Shown here piece after piece: positions 17,578 to 26,416 of a DNA stretch of 36,121 bases. Location: the NCBI GenBank assembly GCA_021837545.1, contig JAKBFR010000011.1:1-36121 (forward strand), in the 5' to 3' direction. A program made the translations under genes and the position numbers. Origin of the DNA: Bacillota bacterium (lineage in GTDB: Bacteria > Bacillota_A > Clostridia > Clostridiales > Clostridiaceae). A model generated the notes under the pieces. The model saw only the letters and a list, made by a program, of their open reading frames with translations, did not search any database and had not been told where the DNA came from. Numbering within the stretch: position 1 is the stretch's first letter; each line of letters starts with the position of its first letter.

Positions 17578-18522
17578 CTATCTCTTGTTTTTAGGATCTA
17601 ATGCTTGACTTAATCCATCACCAAAAAGGTTAAACGCCAATATAATTAAACAAATCATTACTGATGGGAAGACTAATTGATATGGATATGTATAAATACC
17701 AACCATAGCTTCATTTGCTAATGTCCCAAGAGACGCTCTTGGAGCTGCAATTCCAAGACCAATGAAACTTAAAAATGCTTCCGTAAACACAGCTTCTGGA
17801 ATTAATAATGTCAATGTAACCATTATTGATCCAATACAATTTGGTATTAAATGTCTTATTAATATTCTAATATTTGATGCACCTAATGATTTCGCAGCAA
17901 GAACAAATTCTTGTTGCTTTAATTGAAGTACATCCCCTCTTACTATTCTTGCCATTCCAATCCAATATGATATAGAAAGCCCTAATACAATTGTTAAGAG
18001 ACCACTTCCAGCAGCTCCAGGCTTGTTCAAAATAGCCATAAATATTATTACATATATAGTCAATGGAATTGAATATATAATATCTACTATTCTCATTAAT
18101 ATATTATCTACCATTCCACCAAAGTAACCAGCTATTCCACCATATAATACACCGATAACTAAATTTATAATAGCTGCTAAAACAGCAATAAGTAATGAAT
18201 ATCTTGCTCCATAAAAGTTTCTAACGAATAAGTCTCTTCCAAGGTTATCTGTTCCAAACCAATGCTGTGCTGAAGGTTTTAAATAAGTTGCTGATAAATC
18301 ATTGGCTTCATAACTATATTTAGATATCATAGGAACTAAAATAGCTCCAGCTACAACAACTATTATTACTATAAGTGATACTATTGCAAATTTATCTCTT
18401 TTAAGTCTCATCCAAGCATCTTTCCAATAACTAACACTCGGTCTAACTATTACATCTATCTTCTTTTCTTCTTGACTTAGAGGAGTAAATAATTCGCTTT
18501 CAATTTTCATTTGATTCTCCAT
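17578..18522 (-). CDS. oppC: Oligopeptide ABC transporter permease OppC
   Basis: 314 residues. Inner permease subunit: an N-terminal soluble OppC_N segment, first helix about 47-68, then a large loop containing HWFGTDNLGRDLF, the family hallmark, and five further helices. The EAA-type coupling loop LAAKSLGASNIRILIRHLIP contacts the ATPases. Starts 14 bp after oppB with a GGGGGAG site. Confidence 0.95.
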   Translation of the reverse strand: MENQMKIESELFTPLSQEEKKIDVIVRPSVSYWKDAWMRLKRDKFAIVSLIVIIVVVAGAILVPMISKYSYEANDLSATYLKPSAQHWFGTDNLGRDLFVRNFYGARYSLLIAVLAAIINLVIGVLYGGIAGYFGGMVDNILMRIVDIIYSIPLTIYVIIFMAILNKPGAAGSGLLTIVLGLSISYWIGMARIVRGDVLQLKQQEFVLAAKSLGASNIRILIRHLIPNCIGSIMVTLTLLIPEAVFTEAFLSFIGLGIAAPRASLGTLANEAMVGIYTYPYQLVFPSVMICLIILAFNLFGDGLSQALDPKNKR

Positions 18523-18536
18523 GTTTTCTTCTCCCC

Positions 18537-19463
18537 CTAAACTTCTGCATCTTGTAATTTTATTCTTGGATCAATTATTACATATAATATATCTACAAAG
18601 AACGCAAAAAATATTAACATTGTAGCATAGAATACTACTACTCCAAGTAACATGGAATAATCTCTATTTGTAACTGATTGTACAAATTCATTTCCAAGTC
18701 CAGGAATCGCAAAAATCTTTTCTGTTATAAAACTTCCTGTTAATATACTTGCAACAAGTGGTCCAACATATGTCACTATTGGAATTAATGAATTTCTTAA
18801 TGCATGTTTAAATATAACTGTAGTTTTGCTTAAGCCTTTAGCTTTTGCTGTCCTTATATAATCAGATTTTAATACATCTATCAACTTACTTCTTGTAAGT
18901 CTTGTAATAAATGATAACGATACTGCTGATAAAGCCATACATGGCATTATATAATTCTTCCAATCACTAAATCCTGTTGCTGGTAATATCGCATATTGAA
19001 CAGCAAGTACATATATCAAAACAGCACCTATTACAAAACTCGGTATAGTAGTACATAAGGTTGCAATAAATACTATTAACTTATCCGGCCATTTTCCATT
19101 CTTAAGAGCTGCAAGCGTTCCAAAGATTATGCCTCCTATAATTGATATAATTACAGCTACACTTCCAATCTTCGCGGATGCTGGGAATGATTTAGATATA
19201 GCATCTGATACACTTCTACCTTTAAAAGTCATTGATTCACCAAAATCTCCACGAGTTAAGTTCTTTAGATACATTGTATATTGTTCCATTAAAGGCTTAT
19301 CCATTCCATATTTGGCTTCCATGTTTGCTTTAATTTGTGGTGTTAATTTCTCACCATCAAATGGACCTCCTGGCATAAGTCTCATTAGAAAAAATACTAT
19401 TGTTATTACAGCAAATATCGTTAATAGACTTATAATAAATCTTTTTCCAATATATTTTAACAT
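18537..19463 (-). CDS. oppB: Oligopeptide ABC transporter permease OppB
   Basis: 308 residues. Other permease half and first gene of oppB-C-D-F-A. The first helix is at 9-29, followed by the MRLMPGGPFDGE motif and five more helices. The EAA loop is TAKAKGLSKTTVIFKHALRN. AAGGAGAGG lies upstream of the ATG. The gene order with the binding protein last differs from the oppA-first order of Bacillus. A cre-like site and a candidate promoter lie 120-180 bp upstream. Confidence 0.95.
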   Translation of the reverse strand: MLKYIGKRFIISLLTIFAVITIVFFLMRLMPGGPFDGEKLTPQIKANMEAKYGMDKPLMEQYTMYLKNLTRGDFGESMTFKGRSVSDAISKSFPASAKIGSVAVIISIIGGIIFGTLAALKNGKWPDKLIVFIATLCTTIPSFVIGAVLIYVLAVQYAILPATGFSDWKNYIMPCMALSAVSLSFITRLTRSKLIDVLKSDYIRTAKAKGLSKTTVIFKHALRNSLIPIVTYVGPLVASILTGSFITEKIFAIPGLGNEFVQSVTNRDYSMLLGVVVFYATMLIFFAFFVDILYVIIDPRIKLQDAEV

Positions 19464-19542
19464 GTGTCCCTCTCCTTCTTCTTTACATTTGTATGTTAGT
19501 TTATATATTAATTAATTTATTTAATAATTGAGAAATGTAGAA

Positions 19543-19584
19543 TTCGGTAAAAATCGTTTTTTGTTATATATTATTTTTACCGAA
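19543..19584. promoter_or_regulatory. 12-bp dyad in the opp leader
   Basis: TTCGGTAAAAAT (19543-19554) and ATTTTTACCGAA (19573-19584) form a perfect dyad with an 18-bp gap; its right arm runs into the cre-like site. It could be an operator or an RNA hairpin in the leader. No T-tract follows on the minus strand, so termination there is unlikely. Confidence 0.45.
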
Positions 19585-19638
19585 AGCGCTTCCATATATG
19601 CTTAACGCATTTTATATATTAATGGAGTCATTAAACAA
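19581..19638 (-). promoter_or_regulatory. Candidate opp promoter with CcpA (cre)-like site
   Basis: Minus strand: -35 TTGTTT (19633-19638), 18-bp spacer, -10 TAAAAT (19609-19614), start near 19602. The 14-mer CGAAAGCGCTTCCA (19581-19594) matches the cre consensus except at two positions and has the central AAGCGCTT palindrome. It would lie at about +8 to +21, a location expected for repression by CcpA. Confidence 0.45.
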
Positions 19639-19915
19639 CATTCCGACTGCCTAATAACTCCCTTGTTATTTTATTTATGAATATTTAATTTTTTATTGAT
19701 AAAATTTAACTTATTATCAATGCAACACTATAATAATAATATTTTTATCTATAAGTGTCAATATTTTATTTCAATTAGATAACATGAACTCCCATAAGTA
19801 TTTCTATCTACTTTTGTTTATTATCTCATATTCACCTTTTATACTACATTATGTATCATGCTGAAAATTATAAAAATATATTTGTTTATTTTTTATAGTT
19901 TTATATAATAATTAA

Positions 19916-19957
19916 GACATATTCCCACAAATGGAAATATGTCCTCTGGATTTCCAG
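19916..19957 (-). terminator. Double hairpin after the cysteine-rich gene
   Basis: GACATATT-CCA / TGG-AATATGTC (19916-19943) next to CTGG/CCAG (19946-19957). On the minus strand TTAATTATTAT follows. It lies about 145 bp after the stop of the small cysteine-rich gene and is the only terminator-like structure before opp. Confidence 0.5.
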
Positions 19958-20085
19958 TCAGATCAGTTATTTTTTATACCTTTAATATGTTTCCTAATAT
20001 ATATTATTTATCAATACGTGTCAATATATCTCTGAATTTTTTTCATAAAACTGTTGCCTCATAATAAATTCTAAAATTATTAGAT

Positions 20086-20265
20086 TTAATTATCTTCATC
20101 GTCGAAATACAATACTGATTCTGTCTCTCTACAATACTTAACACACATACATTGAGCTAATTTTCTTGGACATTTATAACATAAACATGTTAAATCTCCA
20201 CCATTGCATTTTCCTTGTTTCAATTCTGTACAATCTCCACAGTTTACTCCATTCCCTGCTGGCAT
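20086..20265 (-). CDS. Small cysteine-rich protein, 59 residues
   Basis: ATG at 20265 is preceded by AGGAGGAG with a 10-nt spacer; the frame ends at TAA (20086-20088). Starts MPAGNGVNCGDCTELKQGKC and ends in the acidic FDDEDN. Nine cysteines in 59 residues, at 9, 12, 20, 27, 29, 32, 39, 41 and 45, with no signal peptide or hydrophobic segment. The spacing C-x2-C, C-x-C-x2-C and C-x-C-x3-C suggests a metal-binding (zinc or iron-sulfur) protein; no family is named with confidence. It lies 74 bp after the M13 peptidase gene in the same direction, with its own possible -35 TTGACA (20328-20333), so it may be co-transcribed or independent. Confidence 0.82.
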   Translation of the reverse strand: MPAGNGVNCGDCTELKQGKCNGGDLTCLCYKCPRKLAQCMCVKYCRETESVLYFDDEDN

Positions 20266-20339
20266 AATAATATCACTCCTCCTTTAAATTTAATATACTA
20301 ATTCAATATTAACTAAAAGCTTATGAATGTCAAATTTCC

Positions 20340-22382
20340 CTACCAGATTCCAATTCTATCCGTTGGTTTAATATACATACCATCTTTCTCTGTAATTCCA
20401 TATGTGTCATAAAATTTTTGAAATTGTGGTAAAACTCCATTTACTCTAAATTTATTAGGAGAATGAACATCTAAATTTAATACATACTCTGTATATTCCT
20501 TTGTTGCTATTTGGCGCCAAGTAGTAGCATAACTTTCAAAAAATGCTTTATAATTTGGCATGTCCATTTTATCTAATATATCTAATAGACAAGATACACC
20601 TCCAATGTCAGCAATGTTTTCTCCAACTGTAAGATAGCCATTAATTTTTGATCCCGGCAATACCTCTATCTGATTATAAAAATTTGCTATTTTTTGAGCC
20701 TTGACTGTAAATTGTTCATAATCTTTTTTACTCCACCAATTATTAAGATTTCCATCCGAATCATATTGTGCCCCAATATTATCAAAGGCATGACTAATTT
20801 CATGACCAATAATAGCGCCAATCCCACCTAGATTCTCTTCTCTAGTTTTATTGGGATCATAAAAGTGCCCTTGAATAATTCCCCCGGGAATAATAATTGA
20901 ATTCTCATTTGCACTATAAAATGCATTAACTGTTTGAGGTATAAATACATCTTTCTTCTTATCTACTCGTTGATTTATTCTGCTATATATCTCATCATTT
21001 GCGGAATTTCTTAATGTCACTATATTTTCAAAAAGTGATCCACCTTCTTCATAAGATTTAATACTTATTTTTGAATAATCAATCCATTCTTTTGGATAAC
21101 CTATTTTTACATTTAATTTATCCAGTTTATCAATAGCATTTTTCTTAGTTGATGCGCTCATCCACTCAAGATTCTCAATTTGTTTTTTATATGTTTCTAC
21201 GATTTCTTTAGTTATGTTTTCTACATCTTCTTTTGTCTCTTTAGGCACATATCTTTCTGCATAAATCTTTCCAACAGCCATTCCCATCACATAACTTACT
21301 GTCTCTATTGCATCATCTTCTTTTGATACAGATCCTGTTATTCCAAGTAAACTATTTTCATATTCTTTATTAGCATTCTCAAAATTTTCATTTAAATAAT
21401 ATGATGCAAACGTCAAATTAATTATCTCTATATAATTCTTTATAAGAGACAAGTTTTCTTGTATATATACTTCATTAAATGCTTTTAACCATTTCGGATC
21501 TTGTAAAATAATTTTATTTGCTTTATCTACCCCCAAAGAGTTCATAATAGCTGGCAAATTTAAATTGGGTGCTAAATTATTAAGTTCATCTAACGTATAT
21601 ACATTATACATAGCATCAATTAAATTTGAAGTTGTAGATTTCTCTTGTGCTCCCATAATAGACGGTGCTATCATTCCTTCAAATTTAAACATATTATCTA
21701 CTTTAGTTTTTGCTTCTTCTTCCGTATATCCACTTAATACTAGAATTTTATTATAATAATCTTCTGTTAACTTTTTATTTCTGACAGTATTTTCTGTAGG
21801 ATTAGTATATTCATCTGGATTTCCTAAACTTAATCCTGTAGCGCTTATATACAATATGTTATTTGTAACATCTTTTATATCCCTGTTCACAGAAAACTTT
21901 ACTGTAGAATTTAATATGTCTTTATTACTCCATAGCTTTGTAATATCATCTATTGTTTCTGCTGACTTAATTTTATCTAAAATTTTTTGAATTGGTTTTA
22001 ATCCCTCGTTATTTCTTGCGTCTACATTTAGTGTATTGTTGTATATATTGATAATTTTCTTTTCATCACTGTTTTGCTTATATTTATCTTTATCAATTAA
22101 TAACTGATTAATTATATCCTTAGTTTGACTTGTTACCTTTTCTTCAACATCATCAAAAGTAGAGGTAGTTGATTTTCCTTCTTTAATTTTCGCAGTATTT
22201 AGCCACTTACTATTTATTACATCATAAAAATCATCTTGTAATCTTACACCCTGACTATTTCCAATGGTTTGAATCTTTGATTCTATTTCAGCTGCTTTAA
22301 CGCCAGTATATGATCCAGGACTCATCATTAACATAAATATCAATATGCTTACTATCGCACCTAGTCTTTTTATTTTATTCAT
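20340..22382 (-). CDS. Secreted M13 family zinc endopeptidase (PepO/neprilysin-like)
   Basis: 680 residues, full length. N-terminal signal peptide (KRLGAIVSILIFMLMMSPGS, then a VKAAE cleavage region), so exported. Zinc motif HEISH at 527-531 and third ligand Glu588 in ENIADIGG; VNAFYSANEN, the substrate-backbone motif, and the closing KPTDRIGIW fit the family. M13 enzymes cleave oligopeptides up to a few kDa. With the Opp importer next door and a cell-wall hydrolase upstream, peptide scavenging is a plausible role (inference). About 200 bp separates it from the CHAP gene. Confidence 0.93.
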   Translation of the reverse strand: MNKIKRLGAIVSILIFMLMMSPGSYTGVKAAEIESKIQTIGNSQGVRLQDDFYDVINSKWLNTAKIKEGKSTTSTFDDVEEKVTSQTKDIINQLLIDKDKYKQNSDEKKIINIYNNTLNVDARNNEGLKPIQKILDKIKSAETIDDITKLWSNKDILNSTVKFSVNRDIKDVTNNILYISATGLSLGNPDEYTNPTENTVRNKKLTEDYYNKILVLSGYTEEEAKTKVDNMFKFEGMIAPSIMGAQEKSTTSNLIDAMYNVYTLDELNNLAPNLNLPAIMNSLGVDKANKIILQDPKWLKAFNEVYIQENLSLIKNYIEIINLTFASYYLNENFENANKEYENSLLGITGSVSKEDDAIETVSYVMGMAVGKIYAERYVPKETKEDVENITKEIVETYKKQIENLEWMSASTKKNAIDKLDKLNVKIGYPKEWIDYSKISIKSYEEGGSLFENIVTLRNSANDEIYSRINQRVDKKKDVFIPQTVNAFYSANENSIIIPGGIIQGHFYDPNKTREENLGGIGAIIGHEISHAFDNIGAQYDSDGNLNNWWSKKDYEQFTVKAQKIANFYNQIEVLPGSKINGYLTVGENIADIGGVSCLLDILDKMDMPNYKAFFESYATTWRQIATKEYTEYVLNLDVHSPNKFRVNGVLPQFQKFYDTYGITEKDGMYIKPTDRIGIW

Positions 22383-22588
22383 TTTTTAGCCTCTCTTTCA
22401 GCATGGTTTTTGATTGTTGTTATTCTATATATGTTTTAATAATTACTTTTATTTATATTAGCAATTGAGAATAACCCCAAATTTCTTAAAACATTAAGTT
22501 TATTAAGCTAGAACTTACCTTTATACAAAAACTTTATACTTTAAAAGAAATAGCGATAATATCATTTTCCGTTTATATAGTATTTAAA

Positions 22589-23932
22589 TTAATAATTAGG
22601 CTTGTCCAAATAAATATAACCATATAAGTAACTTGTTTCATATATTTCTCTATATTTAAAAGTTACTCCATGCCACATTGATTCAGATATGTAAATTTTT
22701 CCGTCTTCAATTTTTTCAACAATTGCAACATGTCCACTACCTCCAGAGTTTGGCAATTCAGATTTCCATACTGCAATAGATCCCACCCTAGGTTTAGATC
22801 CATATTCATATTTCCCACTTTTTTTATTAGCTTCCCACCACTCGTAACCATTGCCTATAAATCCTGCATCATTTGGTTTACTTCCAGTAATTTCCCAAGC
22901 ACGCCCCCAAGCATACCATGTACAATTCCCTTTTATCAACTTTCCTCCACTAGAAAATGGTGGTGAAAGTCTTACTTTATAAAAAACATTACTATCTGAA
23001 TAATAATGTTCATTATCCAAACTTGGTTCCGTATCCCTTATTTCACCTTTATCTAAATCATTTTTTGAATTATTTTCTGAATCGTTTCCCGAATCATTTT
23101 CTGAATTGCTTCCTGAATCATTTTTTGAATTATTTTCTGAATCTATTTCCTCATTCTTATCTTCATTTGAATCACTATTTAAACTTGCGTTAGAGCCTTC
23201 AATTATAGGCTTTTCAAAGCTAATCCAGCTTGAACTTACCCAACCATTGGTTCCGTTAGTGCTTATATGATAAAACCCATTTTTTTCATCATCAATAATT
23301 TTAACTTCTGCCCCTTTTGCCAAGGTTCCTATTTTAGCTGAAGAAATTGATGCTTCTAATCTAATATTTAATGAATCACTATTCGTGGAAACATATCCTA
23401 TCTGTACTTTGCTATCATTTTTATCACTTTTTATATTACCTACAACCTCTGGCTCTGTTTGTATCTGTTGAATTATCACCTTATTGTTTAACATTGTTCC
23501 GCTATCTGAAAAAGTATAGACTTGTCCATCTATTCCAAGGGTTCCTGTTTCCATTTCCCCACTAGAATTTGTAAAGTACCAATTCCCATTATCATTAATC
23601 CAACCAATACTCATTGCTCCATCTTCTTTAAAATAATACCATTTTTTATCAATTTGTTTCCATCCCGTATTTAATGATCCACTACTAGATAGATTGTACC
23701 AATTCTCATTATATTTAATCCAACCAGTACTCATTACTCCATCTTCATTAAAGTAATACCAATCTTTATCAATCTTTTTCCACCCCGTAGCCTTAACTTC
23801 ACCTTCTATCCAGTTCCAATTATTTTTTGAGTTATTAATCCATTTAGCTGAAGCTGGTATATAATACATGTTTGTTATTATTAAGCTTGTCATTCCTACT
23901 ATTATTATCTTTTTAAGAAATTCTTTCTTCAC
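22589..23932 (-). CDS. Secreted CHAP-domain peptidoglycan hydrolase with CW repeats and SH3b
   Basis: 447 residues. Signal peptide 1-29 (ends PASAK). About five choline/cell-wall-binding repeats at 38-150 of the form TGWxxIDxxWYYFxEDGxM. A bacterial SH3 domain follows at about 178-238 (LNIRLEASISSAKIGTL, NGWVSSSW). Residues 250-300 form a hydrophilic linker of repeated N-D-S-E/G-N units. A CHAP domain at about 320-447 has catalytic Cys337 (GNCTWYAWG) and His401 (SGHVAIVE). It cleaves peptidoglycan as an amidase or endopeptidase, outside the cell, anchored by the repeats to choline-like or teichoic-acid groups. Possible roles are cell separation, lysis or turnover. Single gene; no holin or other phage gene adjoins, so not evidently a phage endolysin. 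Confidence 0.92.
   Translation of the reverse strand: MKKEFLKKIIIVGMTSLIITNMYYIPASAKWINNSKNNWNWIEGEVKATGWKKIDKDWYYFNEDGVMSTGWIKYNENWYNLSSSGSLNTGWKQIDKKWYYFKEDGAMSIGWINDNGNWYFTNSSGEMETGTLGIDGQVYTFSDSGTMLNNKVIIQQIQTEPEVVGNIKSDKNDSKVQIGYVSTNSDSLNIRLEASISSAKIGTLAKGAEVKIIDDEKNGFYHISTNGTNGWVSSSWISFEKPIIEGSNASLNSDSNEDKNEEIDSENNSKNDSGSNSENDSGNDSENNSKNDLDKGEIRDTEPSLDNEHYYSDSNVFYKVRLSPPFSSGGKLIKGNCTWYAWGRAWEITGSKPNDAGFIGNGYEWWEANKKSGKYEYGSKPRVGSIAVWKSELPNSGGSGHVAIVEKIEDGKIYISESMWHGVTFKYREIYETSYLYGYIYLDKPNY
23057..23150 (-). repeat. Degenerate coding repeat in the CHAP protein linker
   Basis: Short units encoding variants of N-D-S-E-N / N-D-S-G are reiterated in the linker between SH3b and CHAP (about residues 262-292). 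Such repeats can change copy number by slippage and so vary linker length between strains. Confidence 0.7.
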
Positions 23933-23998
23933 TTATTGTTTTCCCCTTTTTCTAAATCAAATTATTTTTTATAATTCATTTATCACATGTAATTTTAT

Positions 23999-24143
23999 CG
24001 GATAGCTAGCATCCGTAACACTCCTACTTCTTAAAGTTGGAGATAACGGTTGCATGCTCCTAGACGAGGTGACCCTTGAGGTTATAAGTTCAACTAAGAT
24101 TCTGATGGAGATCAAACCCCACCTGAATCAAGTTTCACTTGAT
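23999..24143 (+). mobile_element. Solitary IS200/IS605-type end or omega-RNA-like scar
   Basis: Base composition is richer in G and C than the surroundings and the stretch is densely structured. Visible: CGGAT/ATCCG (23999-24015); a 9-bp hairpin with one mismatch CTCCTACTT/AAGTTGGAG (24021-24042); ATAAC/GTTAT enclosing a small branched region; GATTC/GAATC; and a terminal ATCAAG-TTTCA-CTTGAT hairpin (24127-24143). The order and the closing TCAAG/CTTGA hairpin resemble the right end of IS605/IS1341 elements, which doubles as the guide-RNA scaffold of TnpB. No tnpA or tnpB remains nearby. Identification is from pattern memory; a free-standing structured RNA is the alternative. Confidence 0.5.
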
Positions 24144-24296
24144 CATCACTTAAATTAGGGTATTGTTTAAGTCTAGAACTCAACATTAAGGTCATTGCAT
24201 ATTTGTTTAAAATTAATCTCTATACTTTAAATATTAACTCAAAATTAATGAATTAACAAATATAATTATATTAGCTTAATTGCCTAAAAACAATAA

Positions 24297-24353
24297 AAGT
24301 GCCTGTCCATTAAATATAAAAGAGGAATTTTTATATTTAACGGACAGGTACTT
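24297..24353. terminator. Long stem terminator after bofA
   Basis: A stem of about 24 bp with two imperfect pairs: AAGTGCCTGTCCATTAAA... pairing with ...TTTAACGGACAGGTACTT, loop GAGGAAT. Minus-strand T-rich tail TTTTATTGTTTTT. It ends the dnaX-to-bofA gene series. Confidence 0.85.
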
Positions 24354-24419
24354 CTTTATTTACTATTATTACTTTTTGCAACATCTTAAATTCCTTTAAA
24401 CTTACATTTCCAAATTTAA

Positions 24420-24689
24420 TTATAAAAACAGCGCTATTATAATTAATACAATAACCCCTGGAACTCCAAAAAATCCTGCTATCAAAGCTGTAATCGGATT
24501 AATTGCCAATGAGAAGTTAACATTTATACCTACCAAACTAAGCTTTGCAATTATAAAGTTTACTACATATAATATAATAACTCCTATTATTCCATTTATA
24601 ACTATTTTTATTGGCCACTTTAATAATTTTATTGCTAGAAATAATATCACTATTCCTAGCAATCCGTATAATAGATATTGTCCATCCAT
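24420..24689 (-). CDS. bofA: Pro-sigma-K processing inhibitor BofA family protein
   Basis: 89 residues, nearly all membrane: about three hydrophobic helices and the C-terminal signature NPITALIAGFFGVPGVI. BofA holds the SpoIVFB protease inactive in the forespore outer membrane during sporulation of Bacillus, delaying sigma-K activation. Location after recR and a DUF2508 gene is the same as in Bacillus (recR-yaaL-bofA). In clostridia without a pro-sequence on sigma-K the role may differ. GGGGGAAG lies before the ATG, 24 bp after the DUF2508 gene. Confidence 0.9.
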   Translation of the reverse strand: MDGQYLLYGLLGIVILFLAIKLLKWPIKIVINGIIGVIILYVVNFIIAKLSLVGINVNFSLAINPITALIAGFFGVPGVIVLIIIALFL

Positions 24690-24713
24690 GTTTAACTTCC
24701 CCCATTTTTTTAT

Positions 24714-24992
24714 TTATTCAGCAATTTGTATACTTTTTTCAACTATATAATCGTATCCCACAGTTATTCCCACTTCTCTTGCTATTCCTAGTAAATAATC
24801 ATATCTTTTTCTTGCGACATTTTCTGAATAAATCGCTACTTCTATCAATTTTTCATCATTAACATTATTAAACATACTACGTGCTACATTTATTTCCATT
24901 TTTGCAATTTCCATATCTTCTATTAATTTTACATACACATTTGGATTATTAGTCTTTTCCATCAGGTGCTCTACAATATTTTTTTTATCCAT
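24714..24992 (-). CDS. DUF2508 (YaaL-like) protein
   Basis: 92 residues, cytosolic, predicted mainly helical; the core is EMEIAKMEINVARSMFNNV followed by an alternating acidic/basic helix. Family is defined by position between recR and bofA in Firmicutes; function unknown. GGAGGGA ribosome binding site 6 nt before the ATG. Separated from recR by 90 bp containing a perfect DnaA box at 25025, so it may have a promoter of its own. Confidence 0.85.
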   Translation of the reverse strand: MDKKNIVEHLMEKTNNPNVYVKLIEDMEIAKMEINVARSMFNNVNDEKLIEVAIYSENVARKRYDYLLGIAREVGITVGYDYIVEKSIQIAE

Positions 24993-25082
24993 GTAAATCC
25001 CTCCAAAAACTTCTTATTACTATTTTATCCACATATTGGAAGGAATATACATATCTTTAGCTTTATAATTTTTCAAACATTT

Positions 25083-25682
25083 TTAAAGTTCTTTTCTTCC
25101 CTCTAGAGCTTTAGATAATGTAACTTCATCAGCATAGTCCAAATCACCGCCAACAGGTATTCCAGATGCAATTCTAGTTACTTTAATATCAAGAGGCTTA
25201 AGCACCTTAGATATATACATTGCAGTTGCTTCTCCCTCTATATTAGGATTAGTTGCAAGTATTACTTCCTTTACCTCTTCACTCATTCTTGAAACAAGCT
25301 CTCTAATTTTAATATCTTGAGGACCTCTACCCTGCATTGGAGATATGTTTCCATGTAATACATGATATACACCATTATATTCTTTAACCTTTTCCATTGT
25401 CATAATATCCTTTGGTTGTTCTACTACACATATAGTTCCCTTGTCCCTGTTGGGATTATCACATAATGGACATGGATCTCTATCTGTAAAATTTCCACAT
25501 ACAGAACAATATTTAATAGTTCCCCTTGCCTTAACTAATGCATTAGCAAATTCTCTCACTTCATCATCTGGAAGATTTAAAATATGTAATGTTAACCTTT
25601 GAGCTGTTTTTTGCCCTATACTTGGCAATTTAGCAAATTCCTCTATTAACTTTTCTATAGCTACTGGATAAAAGTCCATCAT
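25083..25682 (-). CDS. recR: Recombination mediator RecR
   Basis: 199 residues, exact family length. Works with RecO (and RecF) to load RecA on gapped single-stranded DNA. Order: N-terminal helix-hairpin-helix ([12 protein letters not shown]), zinc finger with Cys59, Cys62, Cys71 and Cys74, then a Toprim domain starting near residue 81 with the acidic Glu in VVEQP and the [15 protein letters not shown] segment. AAGGAGAAG upstream. Downstream partner of ybaB and dnaX although a 314-bp spacer intervenes. Confidence 0.96.
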   Translation of the reverse strand: MMDFYPVAIEKLIEEFAKLPSIGQKTAQRLTLHILNLPDDEVREFANALVKARGTIKYCSVCGNFTDRDPCPLCDNPNRDKGTICVVEQPKDIMTMEKVKEYNGVYHVLHGNISPMQGRGPQDIKIRELVSRMSEEVKEVILATNPNIEGEATAMYISKVLKPLDIKVTRIASGIPVGGDLDYADEVTLSKALEGRKEL

Positions 25683-25996
25683 AACTTCAACTTCTCCTTT
25701 TGTTAATTTTTTTTACTTAACTTTCTAAAAACAACAATTACATATATAAGGTATAGATATCCACATCGAAAATAATGCTTATACTTGGAACTTTAATTTT
25801 CAAACATCAATGATCAATGGTTAACAATTGAAAATTGAGTATTGGCAATTAGTAATTTAAAATTTCCAATTTAACGTATAACTTAGGATTTGATTATCTA
25901 TATGGCTAACTGTATTCTTAATGTAACTTATTGCAAAAAAGCATACAGACTGAAGGATAAACCAACATCTCTGCATGCTAATTGTTATCATTATTC
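25683..25996. other. Spacer between ybaB and recR with degenerate repeat-like text
   Basis: No gene. Holds a run of related short words (variants of CAATTGAAAATTGAG, TTGGCAATTAG, AAATTTCCAATTT); a similar phrase, ACAATTGACAATGTATAATTGACA, occurs at 26393-26415 between dnaX and ybaB. A CATCTCTGCATGCTA segment close to recR upstream has no clear role. In Bacillus these genes are tightly packed, so this insertion-like spacer stands out. Confidence 0.4.
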
Positions 25997-26338
25997 TTAG
26001 AATAATCCGCCTGGCATTCCGCCTGTTAACTTACCCATTTTGCTTGCAGATTCTTCTTCTGCTTTTTTCAATACTTCGTTAACTGCACTCATTATTAAGT
26101 CTTCAAGCATTTCTACATCATCTGCATCTACAACTTCTGGCTTTATATTAATTGCTATTACCTCTTTTTTTCCATTTATCTTTACTACTACAGCACCGCC
26201 ACCTACTGATGCTTCAAACTCTTTTGTTTCAAGTTCCTTTTGCATATCTTCCATTTGCTTTTGCATCTTTTGTGCTTGCTTCATAAGGTTATTCATGTTG
26301 CCGCCACCAAAGCCTCCTGGAAATCCACCTTTTGCCAT
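25997..26338 (-). CDS. YbaB/EbfC family nucleoid-associated protein
   Basis: 113 codons to the stop, starting at the ATG at 26338 because GAGGAGG is 8 nt upstream; an in-frame ATG 30 nt earlier lacks such a site and would add unlike sequence. Small dimeric DNA-binding protein, almost always between dnaX and recR. Glycine/methionine-rich ends ([16 protein letters not shown] and GGMPGGLF), an internal coiled coil ([16 protein letters not shown]) and the [12 protein letters not shown] core are all typical. Confidence 0.93.
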   Translation of the reverse strand: MAKGGFPGGFGGGNMNNLMKQAQKMQKQMEDMQKELETKEFEASVGGGAVVVKINGKKEVIAINIKPEVVDADDVEMLEDLIMSAVNEVLKKAEEESASKMGKLTGGMPGGLF

Positions 26339-26416
26339 AAAAAAATCCTCCTCTTTCTTAAATATCATTTTTTAATTATAAAACAACTTCTTACAATTGA
26401 CAATGTATAATTGACA

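Noticed and set aside
22957..23193. Plus-strand open frame rich in L, N, F and H opposite the CHAP linker
   Set aside because: It is the mirror of the low-complexity coding repeat, has no ribosome binding site and has improbable composition.
22589..23932. Phage endolysin interpretation of the CHAP protein
   Set aside because: A signal peptide is present and no holin, tail or other phage genes adjoin; a chromosomal cell-wall hydrolase is simpler.
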